From the NCBI GenBank assembly GCA_963735115.1, contig CAVTJR010000002.1, forward strand, positions 806,001 to 870,000: a DNA stretch of 64,000 nucleotides, written 5' to 3'. Source of the DNA: JAKACA01 sp963735115. GTDB taxonomy: Bacteria > Actinomycetota > Acidimicrobiia > Acidimicrobiales > Bog-793. Below the pieces are notes generated by a model. It saw only the letters and a list, made by a program, of their open reading frames with translations. It was not told where the DNA came from and ran no database searches. The translations under genes were made by a program, and so were the position numbers. This document shows, piece after piece, positions 41,153-50,174 of the stretch (positions are counted from its first letter, which is position 1; every line of letters starts with the position of its first letter).

Positions 41153-41698
41153 TCAACCGCCGTAGCTCATCCGGGTGTCCTCCATGCGGAGAACCGCGGC
41201 GTCCTCGCCCCCCTCGGCGAAGCCGGCGTGCACCACCTCGCCGACAAAGAGCGTGTGGCTCCCGACGCCGAGTCGCTGGCGCACCTCGCAGTCGAGCCAG
41301 GCGATGGCGATCTCGGGGATAGGCGCACCCGTGAGGGCCTCGGTGTAGGGCACTCCGCTCAAGGTGCGCGCGCCGGCGTCCTCGACGGCTGGCTTCACGA
41401 ATTTGCGGACCTCGGCGCGCTGCTCGCGCGAGAGGAGGCTGAGAGAGAAACACCCTCCCTCGGAGACGAGGCGGTGTGTGACGGCGGCGGTTTCGATCGA
41501 GACGGCGACGTGTTTCGGCTGCATGGAAACCTGCATCGCCCAATTGATGGTCATGAGGTTGCGGTGGTCGCCCGAACGGCTTCCGAGCACGTAGAGGCCC
41601 ATCGGTAGCTTCCAGAGCAGGCGACGGCGCATGCGATCGTAGGCATCGTGGTCAGCGCCCGGCGGGAAGGGCCCGACCGGGACCCCTTGGGTCGCCAT
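41153..41698 (-). CDS. Flavin reductase-like domain protein
   Basis: FMN-binding split-barrel protein of about 181 residues (MATQGVPVGPFPPGADHDAY). Flavin reductase-like features include WKLPMGLYVLGSRSGDHRNL, then MTINWAMQVSMQPKHVAVSI, the VTHRLVSEGGCFSLSLLS segment, and IAWLDCEVRQRLGVGSHTLF. These proteins supply reduced flavin or act as flavoprotein oxidoreductases; the partner is not apparent. It is upstream of the RNase D gene on the same strand. Confidence 0.85.
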   Translation of the reverse strand: MATQGVPVGPFPPGADHDAYDRMRRRLLWKLPMGLYVLGSRSGDHRNLMTINWAMQVSMQPKHVAVSIETAAVTHRLVSEGGCFSLSLLSREQRAEVRKFVKPAVEDAGARTLSGVPYTEALTGAPIPEIAIAWLDCEVRQRLGVGSHTLFVGEVVHAGFAEGGEDAAVLRMEDTRMSYGG

Positions 41699-41750
41699 CA
41701 CGGCTCAACGTAGCCCGAGCGGCGCCCGCGCCCGCGTCCGGGACTGCGGG

Positions 41751-42251
41751 TCAGCGCCCGAGCATCATCGTCACAGGCGGAATCTTCCACGTGACCCCGA
41801 GCGACGCGAGCACTGCTTGCGCCTTGCGCAGATCCCCGATGCCGGCGCGGAACAGGGCGATGTCCTTCGACATCGTGGATGAGCTCACCGAGCGGACGGC
41901 GCTGCAGCTCGTGGCGGCCGTCGCCAGGGTCGTGTCGGCATCGTTGAGGTCGTTCGTGAGCGCCTGATCGGGCGTCGGGAGCGTCTCGTAGGCCGTCCCG
42001 AGGTCGACAGCCATGCCGCCGCAGATCGTGCGGACGGTCTTCGGCGATCCGAGCTTGACGGCCGCGTCGACGTCATTGATGTCCGTGAAGATGAGGTCGT
42101 GGTTCTCCCGGAAGCTGTTCTGCTCGACCCACTGCTGGACCTTCTGGGCCGTGGTGCCAGAGTAGGGGGCGCAGCCACCGAGGATCAGAGCGGTCAGCAC
42201 CACGGCGAGGGCCGCCGCCGGCAGCCGACGACGCCGCGACCGCCGAATCAC
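41751..42251 (-). CDS. Lipoprotein of unknown function
   Basis: A 166-residue product from the GTG at 42251, overlapping the tyrS stop as GTGA. A basic n-region (VIRRSRRRRLP) and a hydrophobic stretch lead to the lipobox LGGCAP, so it is a lipid-anchored surface protein. The mature part is mostly helical, with QQWVEQNSFRENHDLIFTDI and two later Cys (TICGGM, TSCSAV). No family recognised. Confidence 0.8.
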   Translation of the reverse strand: MIRRSRRRRLPAAALAVVLTALILGGCAPYSGTTAQKVQQWVEQNSFRENHDLIFTDINDVDAAVKLGSPKTVRTICGGMAVDLGTAYETLPTPDQALTNDLNDADTTLATAATSCSAVRSVSSSTMSKDIALFRAGIGDLRKAQAVLASLGVTWKIPPVTMMLGR

Positions 42252-43546
42252 TCGAAGATCAGCACGTGGTAGTCCTGCTTTCCTCGCCGCAGGAGCACGT
42301 AGCGATCGGCGAGCAGGTCGGCCCGGGTGATGGCAGCGGCGCTGCCAATGATCTCGCCGCCGCCTCGTCTGACGTTGTCGACGTAGGCCCCCCCTTGGGA
42401 GATGACCCTGCGGGCCTCGCTCTTCGAACTGCACAACCCACTCGCCACGAGCCCGTCCGTCAGGTCGAGGCCGTCGCCCTCGAGCGTCGTGCGGGCGAGC
42501 ACCGACGACGGGGCATCCGCCACCACGTCGGCGAGCAGGTCGGCATCGAGGGTGGCGATCTCTTCGGTGTAGAGGGCGCGGGCGGCGCGCTCGGCGCGTG
42601 CGGTTTCTTCGCGCCCGTGCACGAAGGTGCAGACGTCGCCTGCGAGTGCCAGCTGAGCGTCCCGCCGCTCGGGGTGGTCCTTCGTGGCCTGCTCGAGTCG
42701 CTCGATCTCGTCATGGCTGAGGAACGTGAAGCGCCGCAGCATCACGCCCACGTCCGCGTCCGGAACTCGCACGAACCATTGGTACATCGCAAAAGTGGGC
42801 GTGAGACGGCGGTCCAGCCAGACGGCCCCCTCCTCGGACTTGCCCATCTTGGCGCCGTCGCTGCGCACGAGCAGCGGCCAGGTGAAGGCGTGCGCCTCCT
42901 CGCCGCGCGCCTTGCGGATGAGGTCGAGGCCCATGGTGATGTTGCCCCACTGGTCGCTGCCACCCATCTGGAAGCGGCAGCCGTACTCGTCGAAGAGGTG
43001 AAGGAAGTCCGTCGCCTGCAAGAGCATGTAGCTGAACTCGGTGAAGGAGATGCCCTGTTCGGGGCGCCCGATCCGAGCGCTGACCGACTCCTTGGCGATC
43101 ATCTGGTTGACGCTGAAGTGCTTGCCGATGTCCCGGAGGAAGTCGATGAGCCGGAACGAGACGAGCCAGTCGGCGTTGTTCAGCAGGAGCGCCTGCGAAC
43201 TGCCGCGATCAGCCGAGAAATCGAGGAGGCCGGCCAGCTGGGTGCGGATCCCGTCCACGTTCTCGGCGATCTGCTCGAGCGACAGCAGCGGGCGCTCGGT
43301 CGCCTTGCCGCCCGGATCGCCGATGAGGCCCGTGCCACCGCCGGCGAGCGAGATCGGCCGATGACCCGCGTCCTGCAGGCGCCGCAGCGTGATGATCCCG
43401 AGCAGGTGGCCGATGTGCAGACTGGCGGCACTCGGGTCGAAACCCACATAGGCGGCGTGACGTTCGGTGTCGAGGGCTCGACGGACCTGCGGGCTCTCTT
43501 GCTCGATCAGGCCGCGCCAGGACAAATCCTCCGACAGCGTTGGCAT
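42248..43546 (-). CDS. tyrS: Tyrosyl-tRNA synthetase
   Basis: Class I aminoacyl-tRNA synthetase of 432 residues. It has YVGFDPSAASLHIGHLLGI (HIGH), LAGGGTGLIGDPGGK, the tyrosine-binding LLQATDFLHLFDEYGCRFQM then GGSDQWGNIT, and KMGKSEEGAVWLD (KMSKS loop). A C-terminal S4 RNA-binding domain follows (about 365-430; SGLCSSKSEARRVISQGGAY). I prefer the ATG at 43546. A GTG two codons earlier is possible. No T-box leader is visible upstream. Confidence 0.96.
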   Translation of the reverse strand: MPTLSEDLSWRGLIEQESPQVRRALDTERHAAYVGFDPSAASLHIGHLLGIITLRRLQDAGHRPISLAGGGTGLIGDPGGKATERPLLSLEQIAENVDGIRTQLAGLLDFSADRGSSQALLLNNADWLVSFRLIDFLRDIGKHFSVNQMIAKESVSARIGRPEQGISFTEFSYMLLQATDFLHLFDEYGCRFQMGGSDQWGNITMGLDLIRKARGEEAHAFTWPLLVRSDGAKMGKSEEGAVWLDRRLTPTFAMYQWFVRVPDADVGVMLRRFTFLSHDEIERLEQATKDHPERRDAQLALAGDVCTFVHGREETARAERAARALYTEEIATLDADLLADVVADAPSSVLARTTLEGDGLDLTDGLVASGLCSSKSEARRVISQGGAYVDNVRRGGGEIIGSAAAITRADLLADRYVLLRRGKQDYHVLIFE

Positions 43547-43652
43547 GTCCACAGCGTGCCACGCCGTACACGGCGGTTGCGAGACGGCGACGCCGGCCCA
43601 TCACCACGGCGCCCCGGCTCGCTTCCCCAGGTAGGGCGCTACGGTGGCGCCC

Positions 43653-44408
43653 ATGACCACGATCGCGACGGCTAGTGACTGGGCCGCCCTCTCCGCTCGT
43701 CTCACGAAGGCATTGCACCTGGTCGTGCAGCCGATCTTCCTCGCCTTCGAGAGCGAGCTGCCCGACGGCGTGCGCCAGTTCGACGGGCACATGAGCGAGC
43801 CCTCCGCCGACGGGCGCCGCGGCAAGGTGAGCGCCTCGTGCGTCTTCTGGATGGAGGCCGGCCGCGCCGAGGGGGCCTTTGCCACACAGGCGGAGGATCA
43901 CGGCAACTGCAGCGTTGGCCGCCTCACGCACGGCTTCGCATCGTTGGAGGAAGTAGCCGGCAACGACGACATCGCCGCTCTGCTGGCCTCCGGTTGGGTG
44001 ACGCCCGAGATGGTGCCGACGATCCCGGTCGTGAAGGAGCGCCCAGAAGTCATCACCTACGGCCGCCTCGACACGATGCCGGTCGGCGTGAGCCCCGACG
44101 TCGTCATGTTGCGGGTGAACGGGCGCCAGTTGATGGTGCTGTGCGATGCCGTCCCGGGACTGCGGATCGAGGGCAAGCCGCAGTGCCACATCGTCGCCGT
44201 CGCCAAGGAGGAGGGCGTCCCCGTCGCCAGCGTCGGGTGCGCCCTCAGCCGGGCACGCACCGGCATGCGCCCGGAGGAGATGACGTGCGCCTTCCCGGCC
44301 GCCACCTTCGGCCAGATCGTCGAGCAGATCGAGGCGACCGCCGCCACCGACTCGGTCGTGGCGAAGTACGCCGCCGACGACGCCCGTCGCTTCGAAGAGA
44401 GGGGCTGA
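43653..44408 (+). CDS. DUF169-like protein
   Basis: A 251-residue product from the ATG at 43653 (a GTG nine bases upstream is an alternative). The pattern ALHLVVQPIFLAFESELPDG, then the Cys-containing ASCVFWMEAG, the DHGNCSVGRLTHGF segment, VVMLRVNGRQLMVLCDA and GVPVASVGCALSRARTGMRP fits the DUF169 family (often annotated as uncharacterised, ArCR-like). Assignment is by remembered motif pattern, so moderate. It is convergent with menD. Confidence 0.65.
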   Translation: MTTIATASDWAALSARLTKALHLVVQPIFLAFESELPDGVRQFDGHMSEPSADGRRGKVSASCVFWMEAGRAEGAFATQAEDHGNCSVGRLTHGFASLEEVAGNDDIAALLASGWVTPEMVPTIPVVKERPEVITYGRLDTMPVGVSPDVVMLRVNGRQLMVLCDAVPGLRIEGKPQCHIVAVAKEEGVPVASVGCALSRARTGMRPEEMTCAFPAATFGQIVEQIEATAATDSVVAKYAADDARRFEERG

Positions 44409-44501
44409 ACCAAGGCCCCATGCCCGGACCGCCGATCGAGCGGTGCAGCCCTCGCTCCGGGTCGAGAGCGGTCGCCGCCTAGTCCGAGAGCAGGGGGATG
44501 T

Positions 44502-46236
44502 CTAAAGGTCCTTGAGGGCTTCTCTCACCGCCGCTTCGATCTCGCCGTGCACGGCGACGTTCGCCCGCCGCTCGGTGTCGACGACGACGAAGGCCGGTAG
44601 CCCCGCGGCGGCAGCCGCTGCCCCCGCCGCCGCCAGTGCCGGCTCGAACTCCGCCGCCTCGGTGATCTCGCAAACGAAATAGCCGCAGGCGCCGACGAGC
44701 TCTGCGACCGCCGGCAGCTGGGGCGTCCCGAAGAGCCGCTCGAACTCCGCCTCCGCTAGCTCACTCGCCTGCGGGAGGAAATTGAAGATGCCCCCGCCCT
44801 CGTTGTCGAGCACGGTGATGACCGCCGCCATGGGGGGCGCCCCGGAGACGGGTCGCACCAAGCCGGAGGCGTCGTGCAGGACGGCGAGATCCCCGAGGAG
44901 ACCGAAGACGCCTCCGGCGACACCGGAGGCGGCCAGGCCGAGCGTCGTGGACACGACGCCGTCGATGCCGTTGGCGCCTCGGTTGGCGACGACGCGGGGC
45001 GGGGCTGCACGAGGTCGCCCGAACCACTCCAGAATCCCGCACGGGCATGGAGGAGGAGGCGAAAAGGCACCCTTCCGTGGGCACGTGGGAATAGAGCGCC
45101 CGCGCGATGCCGGGCTCGGTAGCTTCCGAGTGCCCCCCGAGCACACGGTCGATGGCGCCCTGCGCCGCCGCCTCAGCCGCCGCCCAGCGCGCGAGCCAGC
45201 CGTCGGCGCTTCGTGCACCCACAGGCCCCGTTGGCGAGAGCCCGCCCGTGCGCAGCGACACCTCCCGGCCCGGGTCCTTCCAGCCCCAATCGGAGTCGAC
45301 GGCGATGTGGACGGCGCCGGCGGCGGCCGTTTTCGACAGCCAGCCGGCCAGCACCTTGGACGCCCAGGGGTCACCGATTCGGAGCACGACCTCCGGCATC
45401 ATCTCGCCAGCAAAACCCTCATCTCGCAACAAAGCGTCGGCCGCTCCCACGACCTGGGGGCCGGCAAGGCGGCAGCCGGAAGGGGGGTCCGCCAGCACCG
45501 GCCAGCCGAGCTCCGCCCCCAGGGCGTTGAGGGGGGCCGCGAGCTCGCTCGGGCACCGCCCGACGACGATGATGCCGCGGGCGCCAGCTCGCAGGTGGTC
45601 GGCGAGCTCGCCGAGATCGGACGCAGCCCTGCCCCCGATCTCGTGCCAGGCTCTCTGCTCGGTCCGCGCCGGCGGCAGCTCGCCGGGCTCGCCCAGGAGC
45701 GGCTCGCGAAACGGCAGGTTGAGGTGGACGGGGCCCGGACCAACAGGTCCGCTGGCGGCCTCGGCGAGGGCACGGCTGGCGAACGACCGCCACATGGGGC
45801 GGGCGGCCTCGTCGGGCACGCCGAGGTCGGAGAACCAGCGAACCGCACGGCCGAAGAGGTGTACCTGGTCGATGGTCTGCGGCGCCCCGACGTCGTGCGC
45901 CTCCGGGGGGCGATCGGCCGTGCAGACGATGAGCGGTACGCCGGCGTGGTGCGCCTCCACGACGGAGGCGTGCAGCTCGACGGCGGCGGTGCCGCTCGTC
46001 GTGAGCACGACCGTGGGACGACCGCTGCCGAGCGCCAGCCCCACGGCGAAGAAACCCGCCCCCCGCTCATCCAACCGCACGCTCACTCGAAGGCCGCCGT
46101 GACGCAGGAGGGCGAGGGCCATCGGTGTCGACCGGGAGCCGGGGCAGACGACGGCGTCGCGCACACCGCCCCGCCACCACTCGTCGGCGAGGGTGGCGCA
46201 GAACGCCGCAGCGGTGTCGGCCGCTACCTTCGACAT
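44502..46236 (-). CDS. menD: SEPHCHC synthase MenD, with a +1 frameshift in the sequence
   Basis: ThDP-dependent first committed step of menaquinone synthesis, using isochorismate and 2-oxoglutarate. The N-terminal half starts MSKVAADTAAAFCATLADEW and has VCPGSRSTPMALALL, GTAAVELHASVVEAHHAGVP and DRPPEAHDVGAPQTIDQ. It runs to SSSMPVRD, where the frame breaks. The next frame continues LEWFGRPRAAPPRVVANRGA, then NGIDGVVSTTLGLA, GDLAVLHDASG and DNEGGGIFNFLPQ. One extra base at 45033-45034 explains this (plus strand CCAGATC read as CCAGAATC). Corrected length is 577 residues, normal for MenD. Its ATG is only 2 bp from the divergent menH start. Confidence 0.9.
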
Positions 46237-46238
46237 CC

Positions 46239-47051
46239 GTGCCCACCCAACCACGCGCAGCTCCGCTCCACGTTCGCCGGACCGGCAGCGGGAAGCGGAT
46301 CATCCTCGTTCACGGTTTCACGCAATCGTCGCTGTCGTGGGCCGGCATCGCCGAGGATCTCGGGCAGGACCACGAGGTGATCGCCCCCGACCTGCCCGGT
46401 CACGGGCAATCTCCCCGAGCATCCGGCGACCTCGCCGGCGCCGCCGACCAATTGGCGGAGAGCTGCGGCAAGGGAACCTACGTGGGCTACTCCCTCGGTG
46501 GCCGCATCTGCTTGCATCTCGCTCTTCGCCGGCCCATCCTCGCCGAGCGCCTCGTGCTCATCGGGGCGACAGCGGGCATCGAGGACTTCAACGCCCGGGC
46601 GGGTCGTCGAAGCGCCGACGAGGCCGTCGCCGACCGCCTTGCCGGGGGAGGCGACGCCGGCCTTGCCCGTTTCATCGACGAGTGGCTGGCAGGCCCGCTC
46701 TTCCAGCACCTCAGCGACAAAGAGGCCGACCGTCCGGCCCGCCTCGTCAATCACGCCGCCGACTTGGCCGGCTCTCTGCGACACTTCGGGCTGGGTACCC
46801 AGCTGCCGTTGTGGGAGCAGGCTCGCGGACTCCACATGCCCGTGCTCGTGGTGGCGGGCGACAGGGACCCCAAGTTCGTCGCACTCGGCGAGCGTCTCGC
46901 AGGTGCGATCGGGACGAACGCCCTCTTCCTGCTCGTGCCGGGTGCCGGCCACGCCGTCCCCTTCGAGCAGCCGGAGCCGTTCGCCACCCTCATCCGCTCG
47001 TTCGTCGCCGGCGAGGTGTGGCCCCCTCCGCCTCCCCCCGACGACGGCTGA
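46239..47051 (+). CDS. menH: Alpha/beta hydrolase, probable SHCHC synthase MenH
   Basis: The 270-residue hydrolase starts at GTG 46239 (VPTQPRAAPLHVRRTGSGKR). It has the oxyanion-side HGFTQSSLSW, PDLPGHGQSP, the nucleophile elbow GYSLGGRICLHLAL, an acid in VVAGDRDPKF and the catalytic His in PGAGHAVPFEQPE. GYSLGGR is close to the GYSMGGR of MenH. The divergent menD and nearby menA, menB and menE make the MenH role likely. A generic hydrolase is the alternative. Confidence 0.82.
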   Translation: MPTQPRAAPLHVRRTGSGKRIILVHGFTQSSLSWAGIAEDLGQDHEVIAPDLPGHGQSPRASGDLAGAADQLAESCGKGTYVGYSLGGRICLHLALRRPILAERLVLIGATAGIEDFNARAGRRSADEAVADRLAGGGDAGLARFIDEWLAGPLFQHLSDKEADRPARLVNHAADLAGSLRHFGLGTQLPLWEQARGLHMPVLVVAGDRDPKFVALGERLAGAIGTNALFLLVPGAGHAVPFEQPEPFATLIRSFVAGEVWPPPPPPDDG

Positions 47052-47134
47052 GGACGGCGTCACCAGGCGATACCCATGGCCGGCCCTCCCCCCGACGACG
47101 GCTGAGGACGGCGTCACCAGGCGATGCCCACGGC
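47031..47134. repeat. 54-bp tandem duplication across the menH/menA gene ends
   Basis: About 50 bp (from CCTCCCCCCGACGACGGCTG) at 47031-47080 recur at 47085-47134 with two changes, period 54. The first copy contains the menH stop, the second the menA stop, so each convergent gene tail has a relic copy of the other's end. Confidence 0.9.
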
Positions 47135-47980
47135 CAGGAGCACTCCGAAGGCGAGTAGCAGCCGTCCCGTTGCAACCAGCACCGGGACGAGATCGCGCCC
47201 GCTGGCTCCCCGCAGGACGCTCCGCGCAGGGGGAATGGCGAGGAGGGTGGCGAGCAGCGTCAACAGCGCCAGGCGCCGGTCCGTCGCCAGGATGAGGGCG
47301 AGCGCGAAGGCTCCCGCCAGGCAGCCGACGTAGAGCCATCGGGTGCGTCCGTCGCCGAGTCGCACGGCCAGCGTCCGTTTGCCCACGGCGGCATCGGTCG
47401 GGATGTCGCGCAGGTTGTTCACGACGAGCACCGACACCGAGAGGAGCCCGACCGGCACGGCGGCCAGGAGGGCCAGCCCGGTGACACGCTGCAGGCTGAC
47501 GTATGCCGTGCCGGCGACGGCGACGAGGCCGAAGAAGACGAAGACGAAGAGCTCGCCGAAGCCCGAGTAGCCATAGGGCCGCGGGCCCCCGGTGTAGAAC
47601 CAGGCGGCCGCGACCGAGACACCCCCCACGAGCAGCAGCCAGGGCGAGGTCACGAGCGCGAGGGCGAGGCCGGCGAGGCCGGCGAGGGCGAAGCTCAGCC
47701 AGGCGGCCCGCTTGACGGCCTTCGGCTCGGCGAGACCGCCGGCGACGAGGCGCACCGGGCCGACGCGAACGGTGTCGGTCCCGCGAACCCCGTCGGAGAA
47801 ATCGTTGGCGTAATTGACTCCGACCTGGAGGGCGAGGGAGACGACGAGGGCGAGCGCCGAATGCTCCCAGATGACGCGACCACCGGCAGCCGCCACCGCC
47901 GTCCCCACGAGAACGGGCACGACGGCGACGGGCAGCGTCCGGGGCCGTGCCCCCGCAACCCACGCGGCCGGCTTGGTCAT
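47114..47980 (-). CDS. menA: 1,4-dihydroxy-2-naphthoate polyprenyltransferase
   Basis: Membrane prenyltransferase that attaches the isoprenoid tail to DHNA, giving demethylmenaquinone. The 288-residue protein starts MTKPAAWVAGARPRTLPVAV and has about eight hydrophobic segments. The first Asp-rich prenyl-diphosphate motif is QVGVNYANDFSDGVRGTD; the second is VNNLRDIPTDAAVGKRTLAV. WFYTGGPRPYGYSGFGELFV is a MenA hallmark. It lies 34 bp downstream of menB. Confidence 0.95.
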   Translation of the reverse strand: MTKPAAWVAGARPRTLPVAVVPVLVGTAVAAAGGRVIWEHSALALVVSLALQVGVNYANDFSDGVRGTDTVRVGPVRLVAGGLAEPKAVKRAAWLSFALAGLAGLALALVTSPWLLLVGGVSVAAAWFYTGGPRPYGYSGFGELFVFVFFGLVAVAGTAYVSLQRVTGLALLAAVPVGLLSVSVLVVNNLRDIPTDAAVGKRTLAVRLGDGRTRWLYVGCLAGAFALALILATDRRLALLTLLATLLAIPPARSVLRGASGRDLVPVLVATGRLLLAFGVLLAVGIAW

Positions 47981-48014
47981 GGCCGGTCCTGGTTGGCTTT
48001 GCAGGGCGATCCGA

Positions 48015-48849
48015 TCAGGGACGTCGCGGGAACCGGGAGAAGTCCGGCTTCCGCTTCTCGACGTAGGCGTTGCGACCCTCCTGGCCCTCCTCGGTCATGT
48101 AGAAGAGCATGGTGGCGTCGCCCGCCAGCTGTTGCACCCCCGCCAGACCGTCGTCGGCGGCGTTGAAACCCGCCTTCAGCATCCGCAGGGCGATCGGCGA
48201 GAGGGCGTTCATCTGCCTGCACCAGTCGAGCGTCTCGGACTCGAGGCGGTCGAGCGGCACGACGGCGTTCACGAGTCCCCAGGCAAGGGCCTGCTCGGCG
48301 TCGTACTGGCGGCAGAGGAACCAGATCTCCTTGGCGCGCTTCACGCCGATGGTCCGCGCCAGCAGCCCGGAACCGAAGCCGCCGTCGAAGCTGCCCACCT
48401 TCGGACCGGTCTGACCGAACCGAGCGTTGTCGGCTGCGATGGTGAGATCGCAGACGAGGTGGAGCACGTGCCCACCGCCGATGGCGTAGCCGGCCACCAT
48501 GGCAACGACCGGTTTCGGGAGGCGGCGGATTCTGGATCTGGAGATCGAGCACGTTGAGGCGGCCGATGCCTCGGCGGGCGACCTCGTCGTCGCCGAGGTA
48601 GCCGTCGTCGCCCCGGATGCGCTGATCGCCGCCGGAACAGAACGCCTCCGGGCCTTCTCCCGTCAAGATGATGACGCCGACATCGGGATCGTCCCGCCCC
48701 ACCTCGAAGGCCCGAGAGAGCTCGAAGAGGGTCTGGGGCCGGAAGGCGTTGCGCACCTCGGGCCGACAGATCGTGATCTTGGCGATTCCCTCGGCTGTCT
48801 CGTAGCGGACGTCCTGGTAGTCGCCGGTTTCCTTCCAGTCAGCCGGCAT
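48015..48849 (-). CDS. menB: 1,4-dihydroxy-2-naphthoyl-CoA synthase MenB, with a +1 frameshift in the sequence
   Basis: Crotonase-fold enzyme that cyclises OSB-CoA. From the ATG at 48849: MPADWKETGDYQDVRYETAE, ITICRPEVRNAFRPQTLFEL, LTGEGPEAFCSGGDQRIRGD and GRLNVLDLQIQ. The frame then breaks. In the next frame come KPVVAMVAGYAIGGGHVLHL, VCDLTIAADNARFGQTGPKV and GSFDGGFGSGLLAR, down to a C-terminal EGQEGRNAYVEKRKPDFSRF. One extra base at 48530-48531 (CCAGATC read as CCAGAATC on the coding strand) restores a 277-residue protein with the normal LDLQIQIRRLPKP join. Confidence 0.92.
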
Positions 48850-49016
48850 GGCGGTCAGGCTAATGGCAGTCCTCGGGCACAGGTCCAATCCTGCGGGCGA
48901 CGGCCGGTCCGGGGCGACGGCGACGGAGGCGGTTGAGGAACTTCGCGCATACGCCAGCAACCTCGACCGCTTCGCGGCGGCTGGCGGCCGGGCGGGCCGT
49001 ACGGCAGCCTGGTCAC

Positions 49017-50174
49017 GTGCCTCGCCTCGTCGCCCTCGCCCTGCCCGCGGGAGCGCAGTTCGTCGAACGGCTGCAGAGCGCCTGGGAAGCCGGGGACGCC
49101 GTGCTCCCCATCGACCTCCGCCTGGCAGCTCCGGCGCGCGCCCGGCTGCTGGCGTCGCTGCGGCCGGCGTGTTGGGTCGACGGCGACCTCAGTGAGGTCG
49201 AGCTCCCCGGTGCCGAGCCCGTGGAGGAAGGTGACGCCCTCGTCATGGCGACGAGCGGAACCACCGGCGAGCCGAAGGGCGTGGTGCTCACCCATGACGC
49301 CGTGGCGGCGTCCGCCCGTGCCACCAGCGAGCGACTCGGCGTCGAGCCGACGACCGACGCCTGGTGGGCCTGTCTGCCGCTCTCCCACGTCGGCGGCCTC
49401 GCCGTCGTGACGAGATCCCTCTTGCAGGGCGTGCGTTGTGAGGTCGTCGAGGGTTTCTCGGAGGAGGGCGCGGCGCGGGCACTCGACGACGGCGCCACGC
49501 TCACGTCCCTCGTACCGACGGCGCTCCGGCGCCTCGAGCGAGCCGTCGCCGACCGCTTCCGCTGCATCGTCCTCGGCGGACAGGCGCCGCCCACCCTTAC
49601 CCCGCCGAACGTCGTCACCACCTACGGCTTGACCGAGACCGGGAGCGGTCTCGTCTATGACGGCCGCCCCGTGGCGGGAGCGGAGGTCCGCGTCGTCGCC
49701 GGCGAGATTCAGGTGCGGGGGCCGATGTTGCTCCGTTGCTACCGGGACGGGCGCGACCCGAAGGATGCCGACGGATGGTTGGCCACGGGCGATGCCGGCG
49801 AGATCCGATCGGACGGGACGCTGGCGGTCCGCGGGCGTCTCAGCGAGATGATCATCAGCGGGGGCGAGAACGTCTGGCCGACGGCTGTGGAGGCGGTGCT
49901 CTCCCGCCATGCAGGCGTGCGCGACGTGGCCGTCGCCGGCGTCCCCGATGCCGAATGGGGCGAACGGGTCGTGGCCTACGTCGTGCCGTCCGACGACCTC
50001 GCGATGGCCCCCGGGCGGCTGCTCGCAGAGCTGCGGGAGCTCGTGGCGGACGAGCTCGCCGGCTTCGCCGCCCCCCGCCAGATCGTCATGGTCGAGTCGG
50101 TCCCGCGGGGACCGCTCGGAAAAGTTCAGCGAGAGCGTCTCGGCACGCTCGAAGGCGAGTCCGCCGGGCGTTGA
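49017..50174 (+). CDS. menE: 2-succinylbenzoate-CoA ligase (MenE-like)
   Basis: Adenylate-forming ligase that activates o-succinylbenzoate for MenB. The 385-residue product from the GTG at 49017 is short, as MenE often is. It has the P-loop MATSGTTGEPKGVVLTHDAV, TYGLTETGSGLVYDGRPVAG, the DGWLATGDAGEI motif, and the hinge/C-terminal part GRLSEMIISGGENVWPTAVE then AEWGERVVAYVV, with the catalytic Lys in PRGPLGKVQRERL. It is divergent from menB, and its 3' end overlaps that of mftF by 49 nt on the opposite strand. Confidence 0.9.
   Translation: MPRLVALALPAGAQFVERLQSAWEAGDAVLPIDLRLAAPARARLLASLRPACWVDGDLSEVELPGAEPVEEGDALVMATSGTTGEPKGVVLTHDAVAASARATSERLGVEPTTDAWWACLPLSHVGGLAVVTRSLLQGVRCEVVEGFSEEGAARALDDGATLTSLVPTALRRLERAVADRFRCIVLGGQAPPTLTPPNVVTTYGLTETGSGLVYDGRPVAGAEVRVVAGEIQVRGPMLLRCYRDGRDPKDADGWLATGDAGEIRSDGTLAVRGRLSEMIISGGENVWPTAVEAVLSRHAGVRDVAVAGVPDAEWGERVVAYVVPSDDLAMAPGRLLAELRELVADELAGFAAPRQIVMVESVPRGPLGKVQRERLGTLEGESAGR

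Noticed and set aside
46224..47963. A 579-codon minus-strand frame across menH and menA
   Set aside because: It is a mixture of antisense menH and out-of-frame menA sequence. Both real genes are clear in other frames.
3440..48540. Programmed ribosomal frameshifting at CCAGAATC in metK, menD and menB
   Set aside because: The motif is on the coding strand in two genes and on the opposite strand in the third, and the codon phase is not shared, so no common slippery site exists.
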